A stretch of DNA of 32,068 nucleotides from Nitrosomonas sp. Its GTDB lineage: Bacteria; Pseudomonadota; Gammaproteobacteria; Burkholderiales; Nitrosomonadaceae. The notes below the pieces were generated by a model. It searched no databases. It was not told where the DNA came from and was given only the letters and a program-made list of their open reading frames with translations. Both the position numbers and the translations under genes were made by a program. Below, in pieces: positions 15,685-26,363 of the stretch. Location of the stretch: the NCBI GenBank assembly GCA_017994575.1, contig JAGOKN010000028.1:1-32068 (forward strand), read 5' to 3'. Position 1 is the first letter of the stretch. The number at the start of each line of letters is the position of its first letter.

Positions 15685-16386
15685 TTAATTTCCTTGCAAT
15701 ACAAAATTAAAAGGTTGTAAGGCAACTGCCCGAACCGGCTGGCCATTGCGTAGCGATGGATTACATTGCCAACTTTTTACCGTAGCCAACGCAGCTTCAT
15801 CAAGCCGCTCATAACCACTGCTATTGATAATCTTGACATTATCGATGCGCCCGTTTTCATCCAACTCCACGCGCAGCACTAATTTACCTTCTTCGCCCAT
15901 GCGACGAGAAATCGCAGGATAGGTGGGCGCCGTCAATTTTGGGCATGAAACAGACAATTCTGAAGATAACGTAACGGGTCCCGTTTGCATTTGTGCAGGC
16001 GGCGCAACCACTGGGTCAGATGCTTTAGTTTGTTCTATAGGAGGTGCCGATGGCGATTCGACATACTCATCATGCTTGGGTGTTACAGGTGATTTCGCGA
16101 CAAGACGCTCTTGTTTTGGCTTGACAACTGCTGGTTTCTTTACAGGCTGAGGCTTAGCAGGTGGAGGTTCAGGAGCAGCTTTAGGTAAAGTGTCTGGAGC
16201 GGGTAATGCAATAAGATCAGCAAATAATGTAACCATTTGCTCAGGCTGTGGGGTCAGACGTTGATTCCACAAAAAATAAAACAATCCCGCATGCACTATC
16301 AGTACAAACAACATTCCGGGCAACAATGAAATGAAGCGTTGCTGCGACCCTAGGTATTCAATATTTTTCCCAGATAATGATTGCAT
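15685..16386 (-). CDS. tonB: Energy transducer TonB
   Basis: A 233-residue protein from the ATG at 16386; a TTG four codons upstream is a weaker alternative. There is one membrane anchor at about residues 22-40. A long Pro/Lys-rich periplasmic linker (PEPPPAKPQPVKKPAVVKPK) follows, and then a TonB C-terminal domain over the last 85 residues with PTYPAISRRMGEEGKLVLRV and SSGYERLDEAAL. TonB spans the periplasm and pulls on the TonB box of outer-membrane receptors such as the one encoded at 11.1-13.5 kb. A Fur box lies about 150 bp upstream, so the operon should be induced by iron limitation. Confidence 0.93.
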   Translation of the reverse strand: MQSLSGKNIEYLGSQQRFISLLPGMLFVLIVHAGLFYFLWNQRLTPQPEQMVTLFADLIALPAPDTLPKAAPEPPPAKPQPVKKPAVVKPKQERLVAKSPVTPKHDEYVESPSAPPIEQTKASDPVVAPPAQMQTGPVTLSSELSVSCPKLTAPTYPAISRRMGEEGKLVLRVELDENGRIDNVKIINSSGYERLDEAALATVKSWQCNPSLRNGQPVRAVALQPFNFVLQGN

Positions 16387-16522
16387 TACAGATAACAAAC
16401 CCAGACAAACTTCTTATTTACTCGATTTAAAATAGGCTAAACATACCAATGATTTTGCTTTTCTATGAGTGTTACTTGATCTGTACTTAAATACTGTTAA
16501 TAATATTTGAGGCAGACTTCAA

Positions 16523-16528
16523 ATTATA
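16523..16528 (-). promoter_or_regulatory. Probable -10 element of the tonB operon
   Basis: TATAAT on the minus strand lies six bases downstream of the tonB Fur box. A -35 element at normal spacing is not convincing: TTGATA lies 20 bp away. Confidence 0.4.
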
Positions 16529-16533
16529 ATAAC

Positions 16534-16552
16534 GCAAACGATAATAATTATC
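16534..16552. promoter_or_regulatory. Fur box of tonB-exbB-exbD
   Basis: GCAAACGATAATAATTATC matches the Fur consensus at 15 of 19 positions. It lies just upstream of a TATAAT element reading towards tonB. Confidence 0.7.
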
Positions 16553-16664
16553 AATCACCTGCTTAGGGTTATATTGAATTCCGTCGCATCATACGATACC
16601 CTCTACCTTGAACTACTCATAAAATAACATTCACCGAATGTTACAGGTAGTCTCATCAATTAAA

Positions 16665-16678
16665 TTGATATAAATCAA
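16665..16678. promoter_or_regulatory. FNR/CRP-family box (TTGAT-N4-ATCAA)
   Basis: TTGATATAAATCAA is an exact match to the FNR/ANR-type consensus. It ends two bases before the start codon of the RDD gene, an unusual place for an activator site. It could act as a repressor site, serve the divergent tonB promoter about 115 bp away, or be a chance palindrome. Confidence 0.4.
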
Positions 16679-16680
16679 AT

Positions 16681-17103
16681 ATGACATACCCAACACCTGG
16701 ATTTGGCAGACGAATAATCTGCCTGATTTATGAATTTCTGCTTTTATTGGCCGTGTTGTTTATAGCCAGTTTTATTTTTCATCTGATTTTCAGCGACATC
16801 AATGCGGCATACTTTAAGCCGCTATTCCAGTTCTATTTGCTGGTAATTATGGGATACTATTTTATTTGGTTTTGGACACACGGAGGACAAACGCTGGCTA
16901 TGCAGACTTGGAAAATACGCATTGTAGCTGCAGACGGCGGCGGATTAACGAACCGCCAAGCCATCACAAGATATTTGCTTGCTTTGCCCAGTGTTTTCTT
17001 ATTAGGAATTGGCATTTTCTGGGCGCTATTTGATCGCGATCACCAGTTTCTCCACGATCGATTGGCTGGAACCAGAGTGATTAATCTAGAACTTAAAAAA
17101 TAA
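16681..17103 (+). CDS. RDD family membrane protein
   Basis: A 140-residue integral membrane protein of the RDD family. It starts with GFGRRIICLIYEFLLLL (7-23), the domain's opening helix with its conserved arginine. It has membrane segments at about 12-37, 47-62 and 96-116. It ends with the typical LLGIGIFWALFDRDHQFLHDRLAGTRVI block. The family's function is poorly defined; some members affect ion transport or stress tolerance. There is no clear ribosome binding site, and the region is occupied by an FNR-like palindrome. The domain starts at once after the initiator, so a later start is unlikely. It is monocistronic and divergent from tonB. Confidence 0.85.
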   Translation: MTYPTPGFGRRIICLIYEFLLLLAVLFIASFIFHLIFSDINAAYFKPLFQFYLLVIMGYYFIWFWTHGGQTLAMQTWKIRIVAADGGGLTNRQAITRYLLALPSVFLLGIGIFWALFDRDHQFLHDRLAGTRVINLELKK

Positions 17104-17305
17104 TTATATGCATGAAATACTGAAAGTCTCATTGATAAATACCTCTAAATGTATATAATTTTCAAACCTTGGATTCAAGAAAAATGTATAATAATAAACG
17201 CATTGTTATAATTTGTCCGTGTACTGATTGATACATGAAGATAGGTTTTTAGAATTTTTAGAATGTAAATATAAACCAAACTTTTTTACAGGCTTGATCA
17301 AATAA

Positions 17306-18238
17306 ATGCGTAGTCAGATTCTCTCAGTAACCGCCAATCTGAAGCTCTTATTCAGAGAATGTACAGTTCAAGCTAATAGCTTAATTATACTAGCTGCAAC
17401 ATTTTTTATCTTTTTTATTGACCTGAATTTACCATTAGGTGTTGCTGCGGGCGTGCCTTATGCATTGGTCATTTTTGCCAGTTTATGGGTTAATGGCATA
17501 CAGTTTACCTACCTAGTTACTGCGCTGGGTTTGCTGTTTACCGTCATTAAATTTTACCTGCTTCCTATCAGCATCGTACCGATTGAAATTGTTCAGATCA
17601 ATCGAGGGCTCATCCTGTTATTAATTGTCTGTACTACGATTATGGTAACTCGAATCAAAAAGGCAAACATCGATATGTCGGCCCTAATGAACCAGATACC
17701 GATTGATCCGATCACCGGGTATAAGAACAGGCATGCTTTTGAGACTGAATTGGATACAGAGATACCTCGTTGCAAACGTTATCACCGTAATTTATCTATC
17801 GCTATTATTGATCTTGACCTCTTCAAACTATTTAGCGATAACTACGATTATAGAAATAAGAATAATTCCATAAAAAGAATTTCCCAAGAGATTAAAGCCA
17901 ATATCAGGGCAACAGATCTCTTTTATCGCATTGATATTAATGTATTTGCCATTTTATTTCCCGAAACAGACTTAGCCGAAGCCAAAGAAGTTTGCGAAGC
18001 TATTCGTAAAAAAACATCTACCAGAATCAGTGATGATACCGAGAATAAAATTATTCTGCGGATAGGTATTGCTATGCTTGGAGAAGCTGATAGCAAAATG
18101 GATTTGTGCAAACGGGCAGAAGATGCACTCATTATTTCAAAACATAATGAAAAAAATCTGGTGACTACGCTTCCGCAAGTAACTACCAAAGATAAGCAGC
18201 ATATTGCAGCGATTTTATCGCGCTCAAGATCTGATTAA
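17306..18238 (+). CDS. Membrane protein with degenerate GGDEF domain
   Basis: A 310-residue protein with four predicted membrane helices (about 24-40, 45-62, 66-85, 100-117) followed by a GGDEF-fold domain. The domain opening DPITGYKNRHAFE (134-146) and IIDLDLFKLFSD (168-179) are recognisable. The signature RxGGDEF is replaced by RIDINVF (208-214), and the usual G-D-x-x-L region is also lost. It should therefore not make cyclic di-GMP and may be a receptor, a regulator or a decaying gene. The frame is intact over its full length, which argues for a retained role. It stands alone between the RDD gene and ftsK. Confidence 0.75.
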   Translation: MRSQILSVTANLKLLFRECTVQANSLIILAATFFIFFIDLNLPLGVAAGVPYALVIFASLWVNGIQFTYLVTALGLLFTVIKFYLLPISIVPIEIVQINRGLILLLIVCTTIMVTRIKKANIDMSALMNQIPIDPITGYKNRHAFETELDTEIPRCKRYHRNLSIAIIDLDLFKLFSDNYDYRNKNNSIKRISQEIKANIRATDLFYRIDINVFAILFPETDLAEAKEVCEAIRKKTSTRISDDTENKIILRIGIAMLGEADSKMDLCKRAEDALIISKHNEKNLVTTLPQVTTKDKQHIAAILSRSRSD

Positions 18239-18372
18239 TTGAATCTCAGGGCTCCCTCAATAAAACAAGGCCTTCAATCGCAAGCAACCACGGGCATGCT
18301 ATCGTTGTTCGTATTTCTTCAATACATTGATACCGTATACAGACCTTAAAGAAATTACTACAAATTCTCTTA

Positions 18373-18378
18373 TATAAT
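18373..18378 (+). promoter_or_regulatory. Possible -10 element upstream of ftsK
   Basis: TATAAT lies 45 bp before the ftsK start codon. No good -35 element is seen at normal spacing, so this is a weak call. Confidence 0.3.
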
Positions 18379-18422
18379 TTAGTGTATCAGATCGAACCAT
18401 CTTATAAGTTTCTGAGACACCC

Positions 18423-20723
18423 ATGAGTTTAATTAACAAACCAATGGCCAAAAAATCAAATGGCCAGTCTTTTTCACCCAGAGTAGCCCGATTACTTCGT
18501 GAATCAGGTTGTCTCGTTCTGGCAGGCGCTGCGCTTTATCTGATATTAATATTTTTCAGCTATGATCAAGGCGATGCAGGTTGGTCGCATAGCGGAGATT
18601 CTTATCAAATCCTAAATGCTGGCGGGCATGCGGGTGCTTGGTTGGCTGATTTACTACTCTATTTATTCGGAGTATCTGCGTGGTGGTGGGTGGCTTTCTT
18701 TATTTCTGCCGTGAACTGGAGTTATCGACGAATTGATGTAGTAGGAGTTTTTGATCGGCATTCTCTATTGATATCAGCCGCAGGTTTTTTGTTGCTGCTA
18801 TCAGCTAGTAGCGGACTTGAAGCTCTTCGATTCTATACTCTCAACATATCGCTTCCACTCACACCTGGTGGTATGTTGGGAGATGCTATCAGTTATTATT
18901 TTTCAAAAATATTGGGATTCACCGGCGCAACATTGACATTACTCATCCTGATCGCCATTGGTTTTAGCCAATTCACCGGTTTATCATGGGTGCGTGTCGT
19001 TGAAAGCATTGGTGAAAATGTAGAAATATTCTTACTATCTCTAAAAAACCTGTGGCAAATAAGACAAGATAAGTTCGCGGGTATCATTGCATCTCACGTC
19101 CGCGAAGAAATCGTCGAAAATGAAAAAAAACGTATGGAAGAAAGCCCTCATCTTCATATTGAGATGCCGACTACAACGATTGTCAAATCTCCACGCGTAT
19201 TCAAAGAAAAACAAACGCCTTTATTTTCCGATTTACCGGATTCACCTCTGCCACCTTTGCATCTGTTGGATGAACCGGATAAAGATTTTGAAGTGTTATC
19301 CAAAGAAACACTGGAATTCACATCACGCTTGATTGAGCGAAAACTCAAAGAATTTGGTGTAGACGTCAAAGTCGTCGCCGCTTTTCCAGGTCCTGTGATC
19401 ACCCGTTATGAAATCGAACCGGCAGTGGGCGTCAAAGGTAATCAGGTCATTAATCTGGTCAAAGATCTGGCGCGCGCACTATCTGTTGCCAGTATCCGGG
19501 TGGTAGAAACCATTCCGGGAAAAACCAGCATGGGACTTGAACTTCCCAATCCCAAGCGACAAATAGTCCGTTTACAAGAGATCCTCAGTTCACAAGCCTA
19601 CGCCGATTCCGTTTCGCCTTTAACGATTGCTCTGGGTAAAGATATCAGCGGTCGTCCAATCGTATCGGATCTGGCAAAAATGCCTCACGCACTGATTGCA
19701 GGAACAACCGGATCAGGAAAATCGGTCGCCATCAATGCGGTTATTCTGAGTTTCATTTATAAAGCCACTCCAGAGCAGATTCGCCTTATTCTCATTGACC
19801 CCAAAATGCTCGAATTGTCGGTTTATGAAGGCATTCCCCATTTACTCACACCGGTAGTCACCGACATGCGCGAAGCGGCCAGCGCATTACGCTGGTGCGT
19901 TGCTGAAATGGAGCGGCGTTACAAACTAATGTCATCGCTGGGCGTCCGTAATCTCAGCGGCTACAATTTAAAGGTACAAGAAGGCATTAAAAAGGAAGAA
20001 CCCTTGGTGAATCCATTCAGTCCACCGGAGGGAGCACCGGAATATTTGGAAGAATTACCGCTCATCGTAGTATTAATTGATGAATTAGCCGATTTGATGA
20101 TGGTTGCAGGTAAAAAAGTCGAACATTTAATTGCTCGACTTGCACAAAAAGCGCGTGCATCCGGCATCCATCTTGTATTGGCTACCCAGCGTCCCTCAGT
20201 TGATGTCATTACCGGTCTGATCAAAGCGAATATACCTACCCGCATTGCCTTTCAAGTATCCAGCAAGATTGATTCGCGCACTATTCTGGATCAAATGGGT
20301 GCTGAAGCATTGCTTGGCCAAGGAGACATGCTGTACTTACCACCAGGCAGTGGCTACCCGCAACGCATTCATGGCGCATTTGTGGCTGATCACGAAGTTC
20401 ATAATGTGGTCGAATACCTGAAAGAACATGGTGAGCCTTGTTACATCGAAGAAATTCTGAGAACCGATGACGAAGACGGTGATTCAAATGGCTCAGTTGA
20501 GATAAAAAGATCACCCGAAGGGGAAGCCGATCCGCTGTATGATGAAGCCGTAGCCATCGTAGTTAAAACCCGGCGCGCCTCGATCTCTTTAGTGCAAAGG
20601 AATTTACGCATCGGCTATAATCGTGCTGCCCGCCTCATTGAAGAAATGGAACGTGCTGGCTTGGTATCTTCAATGCAAAGTAATGGCAACCGGGAAGTGT
20701 TGGCACCCGCACGTAGCGAGTGA
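18423..20723 (+). CDS. ftsK: DNA translocase FtsK
   Basis: A 766-residue septal DNA pump that clears and resolves chromosome termini at division. The N-terminal 185 residues carry four or more membrane helices. A short charged linker (about 215-290) follows, much shorter than in E. coli FtsK. The motor domain has Walker A GTTGSGKS at 427-434, Walker [15 protein letters not shown], and the conserved [22 protein letters not shown]. The last 65 residues are the winged-helix gamma domain ([20 protein letters not shown] and onwards), which reads KOPS sequences and contacts XerD. All motifs are intact. It is followed after 57 bp by lolA, an order common in proteobacteria (ftsK-lolA-rarA-serS). Confidence 0.95.
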   Translation: MSLINKPMAKKSNGQSFSPRVARLLRESGCLVLAGAALYLILIFFSYDQGDAGWSHSGDSYQILNAGGHAGAWLADLLLYLFGVSAWWWVAFFISAVNWSYRRIDVVGVFDRHSLLISAAGFLLLLSASSGLEALRFYTLNISLPLTPGGMLGDAISYYFSKILGFTGATLTLLILIAIGFSQFTGLSWVRVVESIGENVEIFLLSLKNLWQIRQDKFAGIIASHVREEIVENEKKRMEESPHLHIEMPTTTIVKSPRVFKEKQTPLFSDLPDSPLPPLHLLDEPDKDFEVLSKETLEFTSRLIERKLKEFGVDVKVVAAFPGPVITRYEIEPAVGVKGNQVINLVKDLARALSVASIRVVETIPGKTSMGLELPNPKRQIVRLQEILSSQAYADSVSPLTIALGKDISGRPIVSDLAKMPHALIAGTTGSGKSVAINAVILSFIYKATPEQIRLILIDPKMLELSVYEGIPHLLTPVVTDMREAASALRWCVAEMERRYKLMSSLGVRNLSGYNLKVQEGIKKEEPLVNPFSPPEGAPEYLEELPLIVVLIDELADLMMVAGKKVEHLIARLAQKARASGIHLVLATQRPSVDVITGLIKANIPTRIAFQVSSKIDSRTILDQMGAEALLGQGDMLYLPPGSGYPQRIHGAFVADHEVHNVVEYLKEHGEPCYIEEILRTDDEDGDSNGSVEIKRSPEGEADPLYDEAVAIVVKTRRASISLVQRNLRIGYNRAARLIEEMERAGLVSSMQSNGNREVLAPARSE

Positions 20724-20780
20724 TCAATTATCAAACCGCAACCGGTTGTTCAGCACGATAACTTCAAGAATAGGAACATT

Positions 20781-21387
20781 ATGAATCATTTTAGCTGCGC
20801 CAGACTGTTATTACTACTTCTCGCCAGCTTGATGCCTGCATTGACTGAGGCCTCTGCGACTGAAAGTCTGAAAAATTTCATCAAGGAAACCCGCACTGTC
20901 CGTGCAAACTTCTCACAAACGCTGTATGACAAGAACGCACGTACTTTACAAGAATCAAAAGGCACCATGCTATTTGAGCGCCCTGAGAAATTTCGCTGGA
21001 CTTATGAAAAACCTTATGAACAGCTGATCGTAGGCGATGGCACGCAAGTCTGGTTTTATGACCAAGATCTGAATCAAGTAACCATCCGGCAATTCAATAT
21101 CGCTATTGGCAGCAGTCCGGCTGCGCTACTCGCTGGCAGCAGCACTATTGAAGATAATTTTGTGCTCAACGAGCTGGGCCTGCAAAATGAGATTGAATGG
21201 CTCGAGGCGATTCCTAAAAGCAAGGAAAGTGCTTTCGAATTCATACAGATGGGATTTTCCCCAGAAGGTATGCTCAGAATCATGGCGTTACGCGATAGTT
21301 TTGGTCAAACCACGCTACTGACATTCTCGGATTTAGAAAAAAACCCTAAATTACCGGTAGAGTTATTCAAATTTACACCACCCGCGA

Positions 21388-21410
<23 letters not shown>
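20781..21410 (+). CDS. lolA: Outer-membrane lipoprotein carrier protein LolA
   Basis: A 209-residue periplasmic chaperone that ferries lipoproteins from LolCDE to the outer membrane. The signal peptide ends near EASA (about residue 26). The mature part shows the family's opening ARxxFxQTLYD pattern (RANFSQTLYD), the block LFERPEKFRWTYEKPYEQLIVGDG and the tryptophan-rich DGTQVWFYDQDLNQV strand. Length is normal. It lies between ftsK and rarA and its end overlaps the start of rarA, so the genes are probably co-transcribed. Confidence 0.93.
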
Positions 21411-24065
<2,655 letters not shown>

Positions 24066-24104
24066 TCGATAGGCACGTCTTTTCACTCTGGAGGGTTCAA
24101 CATC

Positions 24105-24791
24105 ATGCACCACGGAAATACATACGAATCAAACGATAGCAATGATATTGAAACTTTGAAAGCAGAAATTCGTGATGCCGTCGCACATGGCTCTCATATT
24201 CAGGAAACCGTGCATCGATTGACACTGAAAGCCATGAATATACAACGCGTTGATCTGGAATCCTTACAACGGATTATCAAGGCTGTCATGCAAGGCGTAC
24301 ATGATGGCGCTGAACTGCAAACTCAACAAATAGCCAATCAAACTCAAGCTGCCAAAATGCAGATTACTGACGCCGTCTCAGGGCTCGACTCGGCATTGGC
24401 AAGCTTTGCCGAAGCATCCAAGCTCGCTATTGAAGAGGCCGTCGGGCAAGCCAAGCAATTTTCCGATCAGGAATTGAAGCGTACGCGTTCTGACTTGGAA
24501 GGCTTGGAAAACCTATTCCTAGATACATTGCATCATACCGCCACAACCGCACAAGGCTTGGTTGCCGATGTACTATACGACCTCAGTCGCCATGCTAAAA
24601 ATAACGGAACGATGGTCGGCTCCCAGTTGAAAGAAACACTGACCATCTTTGCCCAACAGACCGCTGCAGTGGGTCAGTCCCAGTTAGCAACAGGCGCAAC
24701 GCTTGCACATACGACAGCTGATTTTGTGGTAAAAATCGCCAATGGCGTATTGTCAGGCATTACGGCCCCATCCAAAACGGGCAAACACTAA
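24105..24791 (+). CDS. Helical protein of unknown function (possibly DUF6781)
   Basis: A 228-residue soluble protein with a strong ribosome binding site (GGAGGG about 10 bases before the ATG). It is almost entirely helical and rich in Ala and Gln, with heptad-like stretches from residue 60 to 130 suggesting a coiled coil. There is no signal peptide and no cysteine. The last third is Ala/Gly/Thr-rich (AVGQSQLATGATLAHTTADF) and amphipathic, somewhat like phasin or membrane-surface proteins. It resembles proteins of unknown function seen in other betaproteobacteria, possibly DUF6781, but I am recalling that name from memory and am not sure of it. It follows serS by 39 bp and converges with rdgC. 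Confidence 0.7.
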   Translation: MHHGNTYESNDSNDIETLKAEIRDAVAHGSHIQETVHRLTLKAMNIQRVDLESLQRIIKAVMQGVHDGAELQTQQIANQTQAAKMQITDAVSGLDSALASFAEASKLAIEEAVGQAKQFSDQELKRTRSDLEGLENLFLDTLHHTATTAQGLVADVLYDLSRHAKNNGTMVGSQLKETLTIFAQQTAAVGQSQLATGATLAHTTADFVVKIANGVLSGITAPSKTGKH

Positions 24792-24800
24792 ACTGTCTGT

Positions 24801-25691
24801 CTAATGTCCATGATCTTCGCCACCCAGGGCATCGATAACATCGGTGATGAGCTGACCTAACTCACCAGTCATCATAGCGAAATCACTATCAAATAATTCT
24901 TCATCCGACTCGGCTGACTCTTTTAGGATGTCTAAAGGGGTGATCCGCCGCAATTGAAGATTATCATGTAAAACGAATGACACTTTACCGTTCCAAGTCA
25001 TTGCAAGTTTGATGACTTGCTTTCCAGCGCGGATATGCCGGATCGTTTCTTCAGTTTCCAGAACATGACGCGTATAGCGGATGGTTGCCTTTTCATCATT
25101 CATGCCTTGTAATTCACAATCACGATCAATAGTAAAAATGGATGACAAATCATCACCGGACAACCAGCGCGTCATCGCTGACGAAGGTGAAATTTGCGTT
25201 TCCAATGGCTCCAGCGTCAAACCATGGATTGATTTAATCAATACTTCAACGAATTCATCCGCTTTGTTGGCATTGGCCGTATCAATGATCAACCGATTTT
25301 TTATCGTATCGATCCAGGCATAGGTTTTGTGGCGTTGCACAAAAGCACGCGGCATGAGTTCGATCAGCGCGGCTTCTTTGATATCCCTGATCTGTTTTTT
25401 ACCCGGTTTGTAGCCCTGGATTTGCTCTATATCCGCAATCCGCGTCTTGGCATGCTGATTAACCACCGAGGCGGGTAATAGTTTTTTTTCTATCCCCAGA
25501 GCAATCAAAAATTGCTGGCCATACGCATGCACAAAATTTTCTTTTTCATCTCTCGGCACAACCCATCCGCGACTTTTCATCTCCATTTGCATACATTTCT
25601 GCAGTGCATGCTGTGAAAGTGCTTCTTCCAGGCTATTCAGTGTTATATTTCCGCCAGTGATACGATAAGCTAGTAAGTTTCTAAGCCACAT
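24801..25691 (-). CDS. rdgC: Recombination-associated protein RdgC
   Basis: A 296-residue DNA-binding protein that forms a ring dimer on double-stranded DNA and restrains RecA. The family's N-terminal LRNLLAYRIT and the SRGWVVPRDEKENFVHAYGQQ block are present, as is the central LLPASVVNQHAKTRIADIEQ, followed by the PGKKQIRDIKEAALIELMPRAF region. Length is close to the usual 300 residues. The gene is monocistronic on the minus strand, convergent with the helical protein gene and divergent from the DUF2007 gene. Confidence 0.93.
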   Translation of the reverse strand: MWLRNLLAYRITGGNITLNSLEEALSQHALQKCMQMEMKSRGWVVPRDEKENFVHAYGQQFLIALGIEKKLLPASVVNQHAKTRIADIEQIQGYKPGKKQIRDIKEAALIELMPRAFVQRHKTYAWIDTIKNRLIIDTANANKADEFVEVLIKSIHGLTLEPLETQISPSSAMTRWLSGDDLSSIFTIDRDCELQGMNDEKATIRYTRHVLETEETIRHIRAGKQVIKLAMTWNGKVSFVLHDNLQLRRITPLDILKESAESDEELFDSDFAMMTGELGQLITDVIDALGGEDHGH

Positions 25692-25755
25692 GATTTTGTT
25701 TAATCGACTAATTATTTTTTAATGGAATATTATTTTCTGCAGCAAACTTCATCGC

Positions 25756-26073
25756 ATGAAAAAAGTTTACTCTGCCAATAATTTGATGGAAGCGCAGATA
25801 GTACTTGATCTGCTTGAGCACGCCTATATCCCGGCACAATTATTTAATCAACATGCACAAGGCGGACTCGGCGATATTCCATTCACCCATGCGTATCCGG
25901 AAGTGTGGGTGATGCGTGATGAAGATTACCAACGCGGTAAAAAGATTGTACAAACTTATGAAATAACTCCGGATACGACAGGTATCATTCACTGTCCCGC
26001 TTGTGGTGAGGAAAATCCAATCAATTTTCAGTTGTGCTGGAAGTGCGGAGGAGGGTTGGAGATTGCTGGATGA
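25756..26073 (+). CDS. DUF2007 domain / zinc-ribbon protein
   Basis: A 105-residue cytoplasmic protein. Residues 1-70 match the small DUF2007 (putative signal-transducing) fold, with KKVYSANNLMEAQIVLDLLE and PEVWVMRDED. Residues 80-101 form a zinc ribbon with CPACGEENPINFQLCWKCG, giving four zinc ligands in two CxxC pairs. It is divergent from rdgC. The function of the family is not established. Confidence 0.75.
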   Translation: MKKVYSANNLMEAQIVLDLLEHAYIPAQLFNQHAQGGLGDIPFTHAYPEVWVMRDEDYQRGKKIVQTYEITPDTTGIIHCPACGEENPINFQLCWKCGGGLEIAG

Positions 26074-26107
26074 CGCCATACTTGAGTTGATCACGGTTTT
26101 AACCTCT

Positions 26108-26284
26108 TCATCCGGTTTGTTGTAGCCATTGCCGCCCCTTGTAGGTCAATCGATAACGTTGCGTGGGGCTTCGCGGCGTCAGGCGCTGCTCAGCCAGCTC
26201 GGCATAACGGCCGATAGTTTCGCTGATCGCAGCAACCAGATTTACGATTGCCAGGATGATGGTGTAAGGCGGTTGGTATTTCAT
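26108..26284 (-). pseudogene. Fic-family protein remnant (58 codons)
   Basis: The minus strand encodes a 58-residue ORF starting MKYQPPYTIILAIVNLVAAI and SETIGRY. This is the characteristic N-terminal helix of many Fic/DOC-family AMP-transferase proteins (PPYTITPAIxxLVxxISExIGR). It then jumps to an unrelated or C-terminal-like stretch (TQRYRLTYKGRQWLQQ) and stops. The HPFxxGNGR catalytic core is missing, so this is an internally deleted gene. It lies downstream of the AAA_13 gene on the same strand and marks the left edge of the accessory insertion. The 85 bp between it and the AAA_13 stop hold nothing else. Confidence 0.55.
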
Positions 26285-26363
26285 GAAATCTTCCAGTACA
26301 AGCAGCCACGAAACACGCGAAAAACATGAGAAATGAGAACCACGGCAGTATGGAACGGGTAAA

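Noticed and set aside
16602-16650. CTACC...GGTAG and AACATTC/GAATGTT inverted repeats between tonB and the RDD gene, considered as a structured RNA
   Set aside because: The stems are short and AT-rich, no known riboswitch core is visible, and no T-run follows.
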